A model generated the notes under the pieces. That model had not been told where the DNA came from, made no database searches, and was given only the letters and a program-made list of their open reading frames with translations. From the NCBI RefSeq assembly GCF_038502225.1, contig NW_027195384.1, positions 1 through 64,000 of the forward strand: a stretch of 64,000 nucleotides of DNA, read 5' to 3'. The position numbers were made by a program, and so were the translations under genes. Of the stretch, positions 34,386 through 45,167 are shown one piece after another. This stretch comes from Cherax quadricarinatus. Its lineage: Eukaryota; Arthropoda; Malacostraca; Decapoda; Parastacidae. Position 1 is the stretch's first letter. Every line of letters begins with the position of its first letter.

Positions 34386-37300
34386 ATCAAGGTGCTATTC
34401 TCAGGTGCAAAGTAGAATAAGTTCACAATTTTGCCATTATATTCCAAAGCTCATTTATTTGATTACCACTTTATTGTTCACCACAACTTATATTAGTCCT
34501 TTTATATTATTATTTTATACTATAATTCTAACTTTAAAGAATTTTTATAGTACTACCTACTATCATATTCCCAAGCTCCATTATTTGATCATCACTTTAT
34601 TTGTATTAGTCCCTTTTTTATTGTCTCTTTTTTTTTAGGGTTAAAAAAAAAAAATACCTTAGCTCATTATTTTACATTTGTTAAATAATTCAGGTGCTAT
34701 TTTTTTTGCTTAAGACTATTTACTTTGTTTTATACTTAATTCTAACTATAGATTCACTACAAATCTTATGATTACATGCATTGGGTCCTGGGGTACCAAC
34801 CTCTATTTAATGACTTAAATGAATCAAAAAAGTTACTGTAATTACTACACTGCAGAAAACCAAAGGAAATTCAGTGCCCAACAACATAACTATCTTTTAA
34901 ATACAATATCAGATCTTTAACAAGCATTACAGACCTCATAGCATTACTAAAATTTTACGACAATATGTCCATCAATTTCACTAACGAAAACCTGGCTAAA
35001 GCCTGAATACAGATGTCTATGCCATTCCTGGTTACACAGGGCCCTACACAACTGTAGGCCAGACCAACAAGGGTGGCAAGATATACTACTCAGACCAACT
35101 AGAATTTTCCAATACTTGCACAAGGGGTGAAAAAGGGGAAAATATAATAGCCAAATTCAAATCCAAATACCTACAAAAATTTCACATTGAAAACATCTAC
35201 AGAGTTCCACAAAAAAAACATTAGCCAATTTAGTCAAAAACCCCCGGGAAATATGATAACTGATGCACGATGAACAAAGATCACTTACTACTCTCAGGTG
35301 ACTTAAATAAATCTCCTGCAAGACCAGGGGCCCACACGCATTTAATTTACAAACACAATGAGTAAAATGTAAAGTTGCTACCAACAGTAACAAAACCTAC
35401 AAGAGTTACAGAGACTAGTGTTTCCTACTTGACCACATCTGGACCAACACCATATCCCCCTTTTAAAAACAGGATAATTACAGATAATACCAAGACCACT
35501 ACCCTATTTTTCTCATAACAACTCTTGGAAATTACCCCAAGACACTACTAAAGTCACCTTCCCGACTTCACAATGAGGCAGCCATTAATAACTTCACAAC
35601 AGCAGTAGCAAAAATTGACTGGCACACTGAGCCAGAAATCTATACAGAATTGACGAAGTATTAATAATTTTCAAAAAAACCCAATAATTTTATAACAAGC
35701 ACTGCCCTAAAAACTAAACAGATGACAGCTAAGAGACTGAAATTCCCCCGGTTAACACCCAGCATTCTCAAATCCATAAATACAAAACACCAATATGAAA
35801 ACAGTAAAAGAATGGGTCACATAACCAGAGACCAAACAAAACGTTTCTCTAATCCTAACCAGCCTGATAAGAAGGGCAAAAAAATTTTATTATGAGAACA
35901 GATTATCCAACTTTTTCGAGGTGATATAAAAAAAACCTGGAAAACCCTATCAGAAATTCTAGGAACAAAAAAATATCACAAAAAGCAAATAAAAAATTTG
36001 CAAAAAAGATGAACCCCAACTCCCACCAACAGAAACAGCAAAAGACTCAATGACTTCTTCTCCACTATAGGACAAAACCTTTTCCAATAAAATCCTGCTC
36101 AGATACCCCCACCAAATGACTACCTCACCGGGAACCACCCCCAACACACTGTTCCTAGCCCCCCTAACCCATACAAGTCTCCCCTTTTTATCAAAACACT
36201 AAAAACAAGGCAGGAGATTTAAATAACCCTTTCCACCCCTTTTTTTAAAAAAAGTGTCACAAGTGCTATCACCAATCATTGCAACACTTTTTAACAAATC
36301 CATTGAATCCTCCACCTTCCCTACAGTACTAAAAAAGCAAGGGGCACCCCGATCCACAAAGGGGGGAGACCAAACAGAGTTAAATAACTATAGGCCAAAT
36401 CCAACTTTTCACCCCCTTTTCTCAAAAAACTTCAAAAATTAATTCATAAACGAATCTACTCCTACCTTATCTCCCAAAACATACTAACCCCCCAATTTGG
36501 ATTCAGGCCAAATAAAAAAACTAATGATGCTATTTTAAAATGCTAGAAAAATAATACACACTGCAATAGAGAAAAAAAGAAGTCCCACTGGGGATCTTCA
36601 TTGACTTAAGAAAACTTTTTATACAGTTAACCATGACTTGCTCCACGTAAAAATTTTCACACTATGGTATAAGAGGGCACTTCCTCAACTACTCAAGTCA
36701 TACCCCAGCAACAGAAGCCCAAAATGTGTATAAGGGGGAAACTTTCTGGGACAACCAATTACAGTTTGTCCCACAGGAAGTGTCCTTGGCCTCTTCTTCT
36801 CATATACATAAATGACTCCCAAATGCTTCGCAACTACTCAAACCCACACTGTTTGTAGATGACACTACATATGTCTTCTCTCACCCGGCCCAGTCATGCT
36901 AGCCAATACTGTAAATACTGAATTAAAGAAAAAATCTACCCAGATGAGGATCAAACTTACCCCTAAACATTGGCAAACCTACTTCACTAGTTTGGAACAG
37001 AGCTACAGATGTCCCTATTAACATAATGATAAATGGATCACCCATCACAAAGCTCACAGAGGGAAAATCCCCTTTGGAATCCACCTTTATAATAAAACTC
37101 AAATTTCAAACACATATACAAGAAATTCCCAAGAAAATTTAAACAGTAAGCATACCACGGGATACGGTACTATGTTCCACAGTCAGCCCCCCCCTGGCCC
37201 ATATCACTCACTTATTTACCCCCCATCTCACCTATGGAATTTTGCATGGGGCTCAACAACAACAAAAAATCTCAGACCACTAATTACCCAAAAAAAAGGG

Positions 37301-39107
37301 TGCAGTCAGAATGATTCAAACCCCGCGACAGGCAGAAAATTTTACCCAATATTCAAAATCCCCCAAACCCACTCACAATACAAAAAATCCATACTTATTA
37401 CTGCACTTATTACATAAAAGAACACTTAACTTGATATAAACCCCCCCCACAAATGTCTCCTTACCAACCTCAACAGAACAAGACCATAAACAAGGGGACA
37501 GATCACTTTTATGTTCCTGGGCCACCCCACGCCTATGCAAAAACTCAATGCACAAAAAGGCCCAAAATCTGGGAAATTTATTACCTGTAAATATAAAAGA
37601 AACACTATCTGTTTTTAAATTCAAGTCTCTTCAAAAAACACTTACTAACCCACAACCACAAAATACTGGGAAAAACTGTATCTTATAAATTGTATATCAT
37701 AAAAAATTTCTCATAATTGTATCACAAAATGTGTAACCTGAGACCCAATCAAACCTTTTTTATTTTTAATTGCTTTACCTAACAGAATACTCCCTTCTAT
37801 TTAATGTATAGCAATGGGGCAACCATATGTCCTGTCTTTTTAAAACTCAAAACCAATTTTTATCAAGCTTTAACCCCTTTAGGGTCGACAAAGGGCCCCT
37901 CCCGAGACTCGCCCTTTGGGAAGCCAAATTTAAAAAAAAAAAAAAAATTTTTATGAAAGATAGAGAATCTTTTTTGATCATAATGGCACCAAAAATATGA
38001 AATTTGATGGAAAAATTTAGGAATTATGCTCCCGCGGGTTAACTTTTCCCGGGGATGTTTTTGCATCTGCGATTTTTCCCAATTTTAGCCCCATTTTTGA
38101 CCAATTTTCCCCTGGAATTTGTCGAAAAAACATGAACATTTCACTAGAACTCCATTTTTTTTTATCAATGAGTGTAAGAAAAACCCCCCATTTACCAATT
38201 GGAATTTTCCATACAGTGGCAAAATTTTGCAATTTTAAATTACACAAATTTCAAAAGATGCCAACCCTTTGGGGCCAGAATAAAAAAGAAAGACATTACT
38301 GGCAATTTAAAAGACATTTCCTCTGTTCATTAGTCATTTCCCAAAGGCCCCCTTTTAAATTCCCTTTTTTTGTTCCACTTTTGGGGTTTTTATTTCACAA
38401 AAAAAAGAAGATTTACTGTTATAGACTACTGCATTAGTGTAAAAAAAGGTATAAAAATATTGATAATTTGGAAAGAATAATTTGACTCACCAGTTGATTT
38501 TTATTGGCCCGGCATGATTTGTTTACTTTTTAACCCTTTGGAAAAAACAAACATTTCTGCTACTTTGAGCTCAATTTCAAATTTTCATTGTAAAACCAGT
38601 CATAATCATCTCAATTTCTGTAATATGTCTTCCATTCTATAAAATGAGACCAAGAAAACTAGAATACAACAATAAATACCAAAAACGAAAAAACAGTAAA
38701 GTCGCCGTTTTATTCCAAAAAAAAGGTCAGTTTTTTTTTTTTAAAACCCCTGTGCTGCAGGATTTTTTTTTTACTGTGCACACTGACCCATAGACCCATT
38801 CTTTCATATGTAGGCCTACCAAACTTTTTTTCCCACTAGATTTGAGGGTGCCAGAATTTGGCGACCAGACGTCAAAAAAACCCTTGGGGTTGTGGTTTTG
38901 CAAAGGCCGAAACCCCCAAAGTGTTAATTGTTAATTTTGTTTAAATAATGTTTTTCCACTGAATTTCTCTTTCTTAGTTAATCTTAAGTTAATTTTAAGC
39001 CTGCCCATAATGCCTGCATACAAGGGGCTTTGCATGCTGCACTTAACTGTCTTCATTTGTAATTTTCTGTATCATGTTCAAATTAATAAATAAATAAATA
39101 AATAAAG
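34386..39107 (+). mobile_element. Family A LINE, near full-length ORF2 with 3' tail, interrupted by a piggyBac-like MITE
   Basis: On plus the order is a 5' AT-rich leader (34,386-34,860; inverse of 4,090-4,480), endonuclease region (about 34,900-35,660), RT (about 35,700-37,640), 3' UTR, MITE (37,870-38,927), remaining 3' UTR and AAAT tail at 39,085-39,107. Recognisable pieces include SPIIATLFNKSIESSTFP near 36,270 and a LNNYRPN segment near 36,380. Removing the MITE gives about 3.66 kb. ORF1 is not seen upstream, where a family E LINE end lies instead. Frames are broken by homopolymer errors. Confidence 0.8.
37870..38927 (-). mobile_element. piggyBac-like MITE (CGACAGGCC subfamily) in the LINE 3' UTR
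   Basis: Bounded by TTAA at 37,870 and 38,924. It starts TTAACCCCTTTAGGGTCGAC and near its right end has the AGATTTGAGGGTGCCAGAAT block and CGAAACCCCCAAAGTGTTAA. It is the same as the clean copy at 49,683-50,748. Non-coding. Confidence 0.75.
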
Positions 39108-39109
39108 AT

Positions 39110-39545
39110 GACTACAGTCTTGGAGATTTTCTTGGGGATTTGTTGTATGTGTGTCCTAACTTTAAAACTACTGTCAAGGGGGAAAAACCAGGGAAATTTT
39201 TTCCCCTGTCGTCTTGTGACTGATGATCCATTTAGCATTATGTTAATTGGGTCATTTGCAGCTTTGTTTCCAAACTGAATGAAATAGGTTTTACCCGTAC
39301 CCGGGTAAGTTTGTTAGTCATCATCCAGGCAGATATTTTTTGGGAATTCGGCATTGGCTGTGTTTTAGTATGACTGTGTTTAGGGGGGGAAAAGACATAT
39401 GTAGTACCATCTGCAAATAATATGGGTTTGAGAAAGGGGATGCATTTGGTAGATCATTGATGTAGAAGAGGAGGGTTTGGCCGGGAAATCCCTTTTTGGG
39501 ACTCCCACTGTGATTGGTTGAGTGAAGAGTTTGCATCATTTGCAA
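39110..39545 (-). mobile_element. Family A LINE RT fragment
   Basis: Antisense copy of the RT region from GVPxGxxLxF/YINDLPN to the LILSK/FP-like segment, comparable with 1,740-2,020 and 59,790-59,975. It abuts the AAAT tail of the preceding sense copy, giving a tail-to-middle inverted junction. Confidence 0.65.
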
Positions 39546-39599
39546 AACATATTTAAAACCTGGGTTTCCTTTTTTTGCCCCCTAAACACGCTTTGACAA

Positions 39600-41904
39600 A
39601 GGGATATCTTGCTACTCCTATTTTTAAATTTTTGGGCAATTTTTCACAGACACGCAATTCTATATATATACATACATTTTAGGGTTTTTCCCTTTTTTAA
39701 ATAGCCTTTTTCCTCTTTTTTTTTCTTCTATTGTCCATGGGGAAGTGGGGGAAAAAAATCTTTTCCCCCATAAGCCATGCGTGTCGTATGAGGGGGGACT
39801 AAAAAGCCGGGGGCAACAAAAAAACCCCTTTTCCCAGACATTTACTAAAAAGAGAAGAAGAAAAAATTTTTAAAACTGGGGTGCTTAAAAATGGTGGGCT
39901 TTATGACAAGAAACAGATGATTGCTGGGGTGTTATGAATGAAAAGAAGTTGGGTGTCCTGGGCCCCCAAACTAAAAAAAGCTGAAGGGGGTAGGGGGGTT
40001 TTCGGGGGGGAAATAAATGGGATTAAATCTGGAGTATCTGAGAGAGTTAGAACAAAGGAAGGGGTAGCAGTAAAAGTTAAAATCAGTTATGGAAGGAGAA
40101 AAAAGAATATGGGAATTTTAAATTCAAGAATTATTGGGTTAAAGTAAAGGTTGGGTGCGGAAATGGGTTTATAATGCCGCAGGGGACCTGGAGAAGAGAG
40201 GAACAGGGGGAGAGAGAGAGATTTTGGGAGATGTTATGAATGTATAGGAGCCTTTTTTCCAGGTGGGGGAGTAATTTTTAGGGGGCCCCGAATGTTTAAT
40301 GGATTTGTAGGAGAAACTTTTTTTGAGAGGGGTGTAGGTGTTTGGGGGGCCAGGGTGTAAATGACAACAGCCCTTTGATTGAACTTTTTTTATGAAAGGG
40401 GTTTAGTTATAGGTAATACATATTTTAAGAAAAAGGAAAAAAAGATACAAGATATGATGTAGAGCAAATGACAGTAGTTTGTTTGATTATGTATTGGTAG
40501 ATGAAAGACTGTTGAGTAATTTTGGGGTGTACATGTTTATAGAGGGGCCACAGATATACGATCACTTTCAGTTGTAGCCCCTGAGAGAAAAAGGGAGATG
40601 GGATACAAGGAGAATAGAAAAAATCAGGGGAAAAGAGAGGTGGGTTTATAAAAAAAAGAGGAGGCAGTTGGGGAAAAAATATAAACAGCTATTGGGGGAT
40701 AGATGGGCTAATGAGAGCATAGGGGAATGGGGGGCAAGAGGTATGGGGTAGGTTTAAAATGTAGTGTTAGAGTGTTCAGCAGAAATTTGTGGACTGGGAA
40801 AAAAGGGGGGGGGAGGGGAAAAGGAGGATTGGTGGAATGGATGATGTGAAGAGAGTAGTAAGGGAAAAGTTAGCATAAGAAATTTTTACAAAGTAGAAGT
40901 GATGCAAGGAGGGAAGAGTATATGGAGAAAAAAAGAGGTTAAGAGAGTGGTGAAGCAAAAGTAAAAAAAGAGCAAAAAGAGAGTGGGTGAGATGTTATCA
41001 ACAAATTTTGTTGGGAAAAAAAGAAAAAATTTAGGAGTGGGTTTAAAAGTTAAGAAAGCCCAGAGAACAAATGGATTTGGCGTTTAAAAAAAGGGAGGAG
41101 AGTTATTAAATGGAGAGTTAGAGGCTTAAAAGGTTGGGGGAATATTTTAAAAGAAAAGTTGATGAAGGGTAGGGAATTTTGGGTTTCAAGGGGGAAAAAG
41201 GGGGAACACCCCTCTTGTAGGAGTGGGGGGAAGAGCCTTTTGGGGTGTGGGGGATGTTCGTGAGGCAGTAGGTAAATGAAAGGGGGAAGGGGGATTGACG
41301 GGGTAAAAAATAGAAATGTTAAAAGCAGGTGGGGATATAGTTTGGGGGGGGGCAATTATTTAAAAAAATGTATGGAAGAGGGTAATACCTAGGGTTGGCA
41401 GAGAGCATGCATAGTTCCTTTTTTACAAAGGCAAAGGGTATAAAAGAGGGGTGCAAAAAATTTTAAGGGGGTAAATCTGTTATATACCCCAAAAGGGGGG
41501 AAAGAATTGAAAGAATTAAGAGTAAGAGGAGAATAGGGTAGCAGATGAAAAAGGAGGCTTTTGGAAAGATAGGGGTGTGGACCCCGGTGTTTACAGTGAA
41601 ACATATAAATGAACAGTATTTAGATAAGGCTAAAGAGGTCTTTTTGGATTTATGGATTTGGAAAAGGCGAGGGCAGGGGGGATAGGGGGGGGAATTAGAT
41701 GTTGCAGGTGTATGGTGTAGGAGGAGGTTACTGAAAGCAGTGAAGAGTTTTAAAGATAGTGAGGCCGTTAGAGATGGGGAAAGAGGGAAATTATTTCCCA
41801 GTAAAAAAGGCCTTAGACAAGGGGTTTTGGATGTCACCGTCGTTGTTTAATAATTTTAGATGGGGTTAAGAGAAGTAAATTTTGGGGCTGGCAAGAGGCG
41901 GGGG
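39600..41904 (+). mobile_element. Family B (RTE-like) LINE, 5' part, degenerate
   Basis: The 5' leader (39,690-39,850: CCATGGGGAAGTGGGG, TAAGCCATGCGTGTCGTATG) is followed by a region with EN-like codons (VHVYRGATDIR near 40,530). The N-terminal RT part then runs to about 41,850 (the FMDLEKA-like stretch near 41,640 and an LRQGVLDVTV-like remnant of the GLRQGCVMSP box). It stops at a TTAA where a piggyBac-like end begins. Frames are broken by long G and A runs. Confidence 0.7.
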
Positions 41905-42120
41905 TTAACCCTTTTAGGGTGACAGGCCCCCTTTAAAAATCCTCAGGGGTCGGGCCAAATTTTAAAAAAAAAAAAATTTTCTTTCTTTTGAAAAAAAAGA
42001 GTTTTTTTTTTTAAAAAATTATAGGGTAAACAAAAAAATTTTCCCTCAAAATTTTAATGGGGATATGGGGGCAAATTTTTCAGAAAATGAGCCCTGATGG
42101 CAACAGCAGCGACTGCCCCC
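41905..42120 (-). mobile_element. piggyBac-like element end at TTAA
   Basis: TTAACCCTTTTAGGGTGACA followed by a short, degraded version of the CGACAGGCC-subfamily end. It may be the 3' end of an internally rearranged piggyBac-like copy whose other end is at 47,119-47,122. Confidence 0.5.
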
Positions 42121-42440
42121 ACCAAAACCTTTTATTTACTTGTAAAAGGTTTGTTGTTTTTTTTTAATTTTTTTATTTTTTTTACATAACTTAGGGGCCT
42201 TTTGAGACCAAAGTAAGGTAATTTCATATATACACTGTTGATACAAACAATAAGACACAAACATAATTTTCAATATATTGTTTTTAAAAAATTGTTTACA
42301 AACAAAAAATACAAAAATTGTTTATTATTATTGTTCTATTATATATATACCAAAATACAGTCACTGAACATATTCCTATTACTTCTGCAGCTTTGGGAAA
42401 TCTGAAACATGGTGTCATACACAAAGGTGTTTTATCTTTC
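42121..42440. other. AT-rich DNA, possible piggyBac interior
   Basis: T-rich sequence with a TTATTATTATTGTTC stretch and no open frame with motifs. Position between a piggyBac-like end and later piggyBac N-terminal sequence suggests element interior; unproven. Confidence 0.3.
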
Positions 42441-43469
42441 TCCTCATTCTATCTCTTTCAATCTGTTTTTTTTCTGTCTGTCCTATCTCTGTCTCACAGG
42501 TACAAATAAATACAAGTATACATAGTATAAATTACCTAGGGGCCCCCAAAAAATCCCGACAAAGTGCTGTTAATTTCCCCTTGAAGATTTAGTAAAAAAT
42601 GATGACGAAATCTTGTGGCCCCTGGACAAAAGCCAGACAGATAGACAGGAGCTTGACAGACAAATAGACAGACAGAAAAGTTAGTGTACCAGCAGAAACA
42701 AAGGGGGGACGATGTTCATCTAATCTTTTTTTTATCAGTTCCACCCTTGTTTATGCTCATCAAAAGTCATCTCTTTTCAGATGTTATCTCCCCCTTTTCT
42801 TGTCACTGTCATGGGGGGGATTTTTTTTTTGTTTCAAAGGAAAAATATTATTACATCATCTTTTTTCCCTCTTTTTCCTCCCCCCTCCCTTCCTCATCCT
42901 TTCCTCTTCCCCCCACTCTTCCTCCTCCCCCCTCCTCTTCCCTTTCCCACCCTTTCCCCTTCCCTCTTCTTACTCCTCCTCTTTCCCCCTCCTCCCCTCC
43001 CTTTCCCCCTCCTCCTTCTTCCCTTCCTCCTCTTTCCCCCACTTTCCTCCTCCTTCCTCTTCCTCCTCTTTCCCCCCTCTTCTTCCCCACTATTCCCTCT
43101 TTCCCCTTCCTCCTCTTTTCCTCTTCCTCCTCTTCTTTTCCCCTTCTTCACTCTTCCTCCTCCTCCCCTTTTCTTCCTCTTCCTCCTTTTCCCAATCTTT
43201 CCCCCTCTTTTTTCCCCCTTTTTTCCTCTTCCCTTTTTTTTTCCCCCTCCTCCTCTTCTTCCCTTCTACTCTTTCCCCCACTCTTCCTCTTCCTCCTTCC
43301 CCCTCCTCCTCCTCCATAGTGTAAATTACCAGGGGTCGGAGCCGTCAAATTGACATATTGTCTCATTTACTCACTCCCCCCCCGCCTGTCAAAACAATGG
43401 GGTTTTTATGCTGCCTCCCCTTCTATCTAATTATCTTTTTCCCCCCATTCTATATCTTTTAAACTTTCT
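42440..43469. repeat. About 1-kb tandem segmental duplication, unit 1, with polypyrimidine tract
   Basis: Unit 1 carries CCTATCTCTGTCTCACAGGT, ATACATAGTATAAATTACC and CAGATGTTATCTCCCCCTTT, then an almost pure C/T tract at 42,860-43,314. The same order repeats from about 43,470. Long Ser/Pro/Phe/Leu open frames on plus and Glu/Gly/Arg/Lys frames on minus across the tract are compositional. Confidence 0.8.
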
Positions 43470-44262
43470 TTTCTATCTGTCTGTCTATCTCTGTCTCACA
43501 GGTACACATAAATGCAAGTATACATAGTATAAATTACCCAGGGGGTAACCCAAGAAATCCAGACAAAAATGCTGAATTTCCTTTAAGATGTGAGTAAAAG
43601 TGATGACGCATCTTGTGGCTCTCTGAGACAGAGAGCTATTTTGAATGACAAAAGACAGGGGGGCTTGACAGGGCAGACAAATAGACAGAAAAAGGTTTGT
43701 ATACCAGCAAAACAAAGGGGGGCATGTTCATGTAATTTTTTGGGACGGGGACACCCTCATTTTTTCCCCCCATCAAACGCCAGCACTTTTTCAGATGTTA
43801 TCTCCCCTTTTCTTGTTACTGTCAAGGGTAAAAATTTAATTTCAATTTTTATTATTATTACGAAATTTTTATTATTAATGTAAAATTTTGGTATTATTAT
43901 TATTAGAATTTTAAAATGTATTCTTTTTCTTCCCCCCTTTCCTCCCCTTTTTTCTTCCTCCCCCCCTTCCTTCCCCCCTCCTCCCCCCTCCTCTTCCTCC
44001 TCCTCCTTTTTCTCCTTTCCCCCTCCTCCCCTTTCTTCCTCCTCCTCCTCCCCCCCTCTTCTTCCTCCTCCTCCTCCTCCTCCTCCTCCTCCCTTTTTCC
44101 TCCTCCCCCCTCCTCCTCCTCCTTTCTTTTTCCTCCTCCCCCCTCCTCCCCCCTCCCTCTTCTTCCTCCTCCTCCTCCTCCTCCTCCCCCTGCCCCCCCT
44201 CCTCTGCCTCCCCCCTCCTCCTCCTCTGCCTCCCCCCTCCTCTGCCTCCTCCTCCTCCTCCA
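43470..44262. repeat. About 1-kb tandem segmental duplication, unit 2, with polypyrimidine tract
   Basis: Repeats CTATCTCTGTCTCACAGGTA, ATACATAGTATAAATTACCC and CAGATGTTATCTCCCCTTTT. An AT-rich stretch follows, then a C/T tract at about 43,922-44,262 with CCTCCTCCT units. The tract runs straight into piggyBac-like N-terminal coding sequence on minus. Confidence 0.8.
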
Positions 44263-44768
44263 TTCTTGGAACAAGTTTGAAGAGCTTGTAGTTCATAATC
44301 ACTATCACTATCATCACCAATGCTCACATCTGAGTCTGGGGGGGGGAAAAAAGGAGTTTCCTCTTTGGGTTCTGGGGGACAACTGAAAAACAAGACGGCC
44401 CAGCACCAGAAAGTGGGAAGGCAGTGGGGTTTTCCCGGGGTTTCCCCACTATTACCCATATTATGGTTCAATTTGTTTCAGCCAAAACCTCACCAGAACT
44501 TTGAAACTCATCTTCACTGTCACTCCATCTGTATTAGAACTGTCACTGGGGAACAAAAGTGTCCCAGTTCGCCGAGGAGTGAGGAACTTCTACTGCTAGG
44601 CACAGTGGACATTGTGTACTATGATGGCATTCCCACAATGCACCACTGGGTCCCAGATTTTTTTCCTACTGCGCACACCCACCACACAGACCCCATGCTC
44701 TCACATCTCGGCCTATCAGCCTTTTCCTGCGAGATTTGACAGTGCTAGAATTTATGCGTACTCTCAGT
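44263..44768 (-). pseudogene. piggyBac-like transposase N-terminus, copy 1 (fragment)
   Basis: On minus a start at 44,612 reads MSTVPSSR and then shifts frame. Further down, DSDVSIGDDSDSDYELQALQ (about 44,340-44,275) is an acidic segment of the type found at piggyBac transposase N-termini. The segment is closely duplicated at 46,690-47,122. It lacks the terminal TTAA (cut at about 44,768, where Gypsy-type sequence begins) and loses the catalytic domain to the polypyrimidine tract. Confidence 0.6.
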
Positions 44769-44769
44769 A

Positions 44770-45167
44770 GTAGTAACCAGTTACCAGTAACCAGTGTACC
44801 GTTGACTCGTTACCAACCGTCTCTGCCTGAGTCACTGCCTGAACTCATATTGCGCTGACCTGGCAGTATTCAAAAGACCCCCTCACATATGGGTACTGTG
44901 GGCGGCCAGTCAGTTATACGAGAGAGAGCAGAGAGATAGGTACGGCTGTAAGGGCGCTACTCACCTTGTCTGTAATTATACGTACTACCAGCCTACGTGA
45001 GTATTTCTTTACCCAATCCACGTCAAACTCCCACATGATAAATGGTGGCAGCGGCGCTACTCACCTTGTCTGTAATTATACGTACTACCAGCCTACGTGA
45101 GTATTTCTTTACCCAATCCATGTCGAACTCCCACATGATAAATGGTGGCAGCGGTGGGATTGAACTC
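44770..45167 (+). mobile_element. Putative Gypsy LTR end with primer binding site
   Basis: This non-coding segment ends with TGGTGGCAGCGGTGGGATTG at 45,143. Its complement is a tRNA 3' end (T-loop GTTCAATCC, acceptor stem, CCA), as expected for a primer binding site just after a 5' LTR. A 100-bp unit (44,954-45,053 and 45,054-45,153) is tandemly duplicated with the PBS start in both. The LTR start was not determined. Orientation is plus, opposite to the adjoining pol. Confidence 0.55.

Noticed and set aside
42684..44471. Long Ser/Pro/Phe-rich (plus) and Glu/Gly/Arg-rich (minus) open frames
   Set aside because: They are translations of polypyrimidine tracts, open in several frames at once, with no domain or conserved start.
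45143..45167. Functional tRNA gene
   Set aside because: Only the 3' half of a tRNA complement is present, as in a retrotransposon primer binding site; no anticodon or 5' half.
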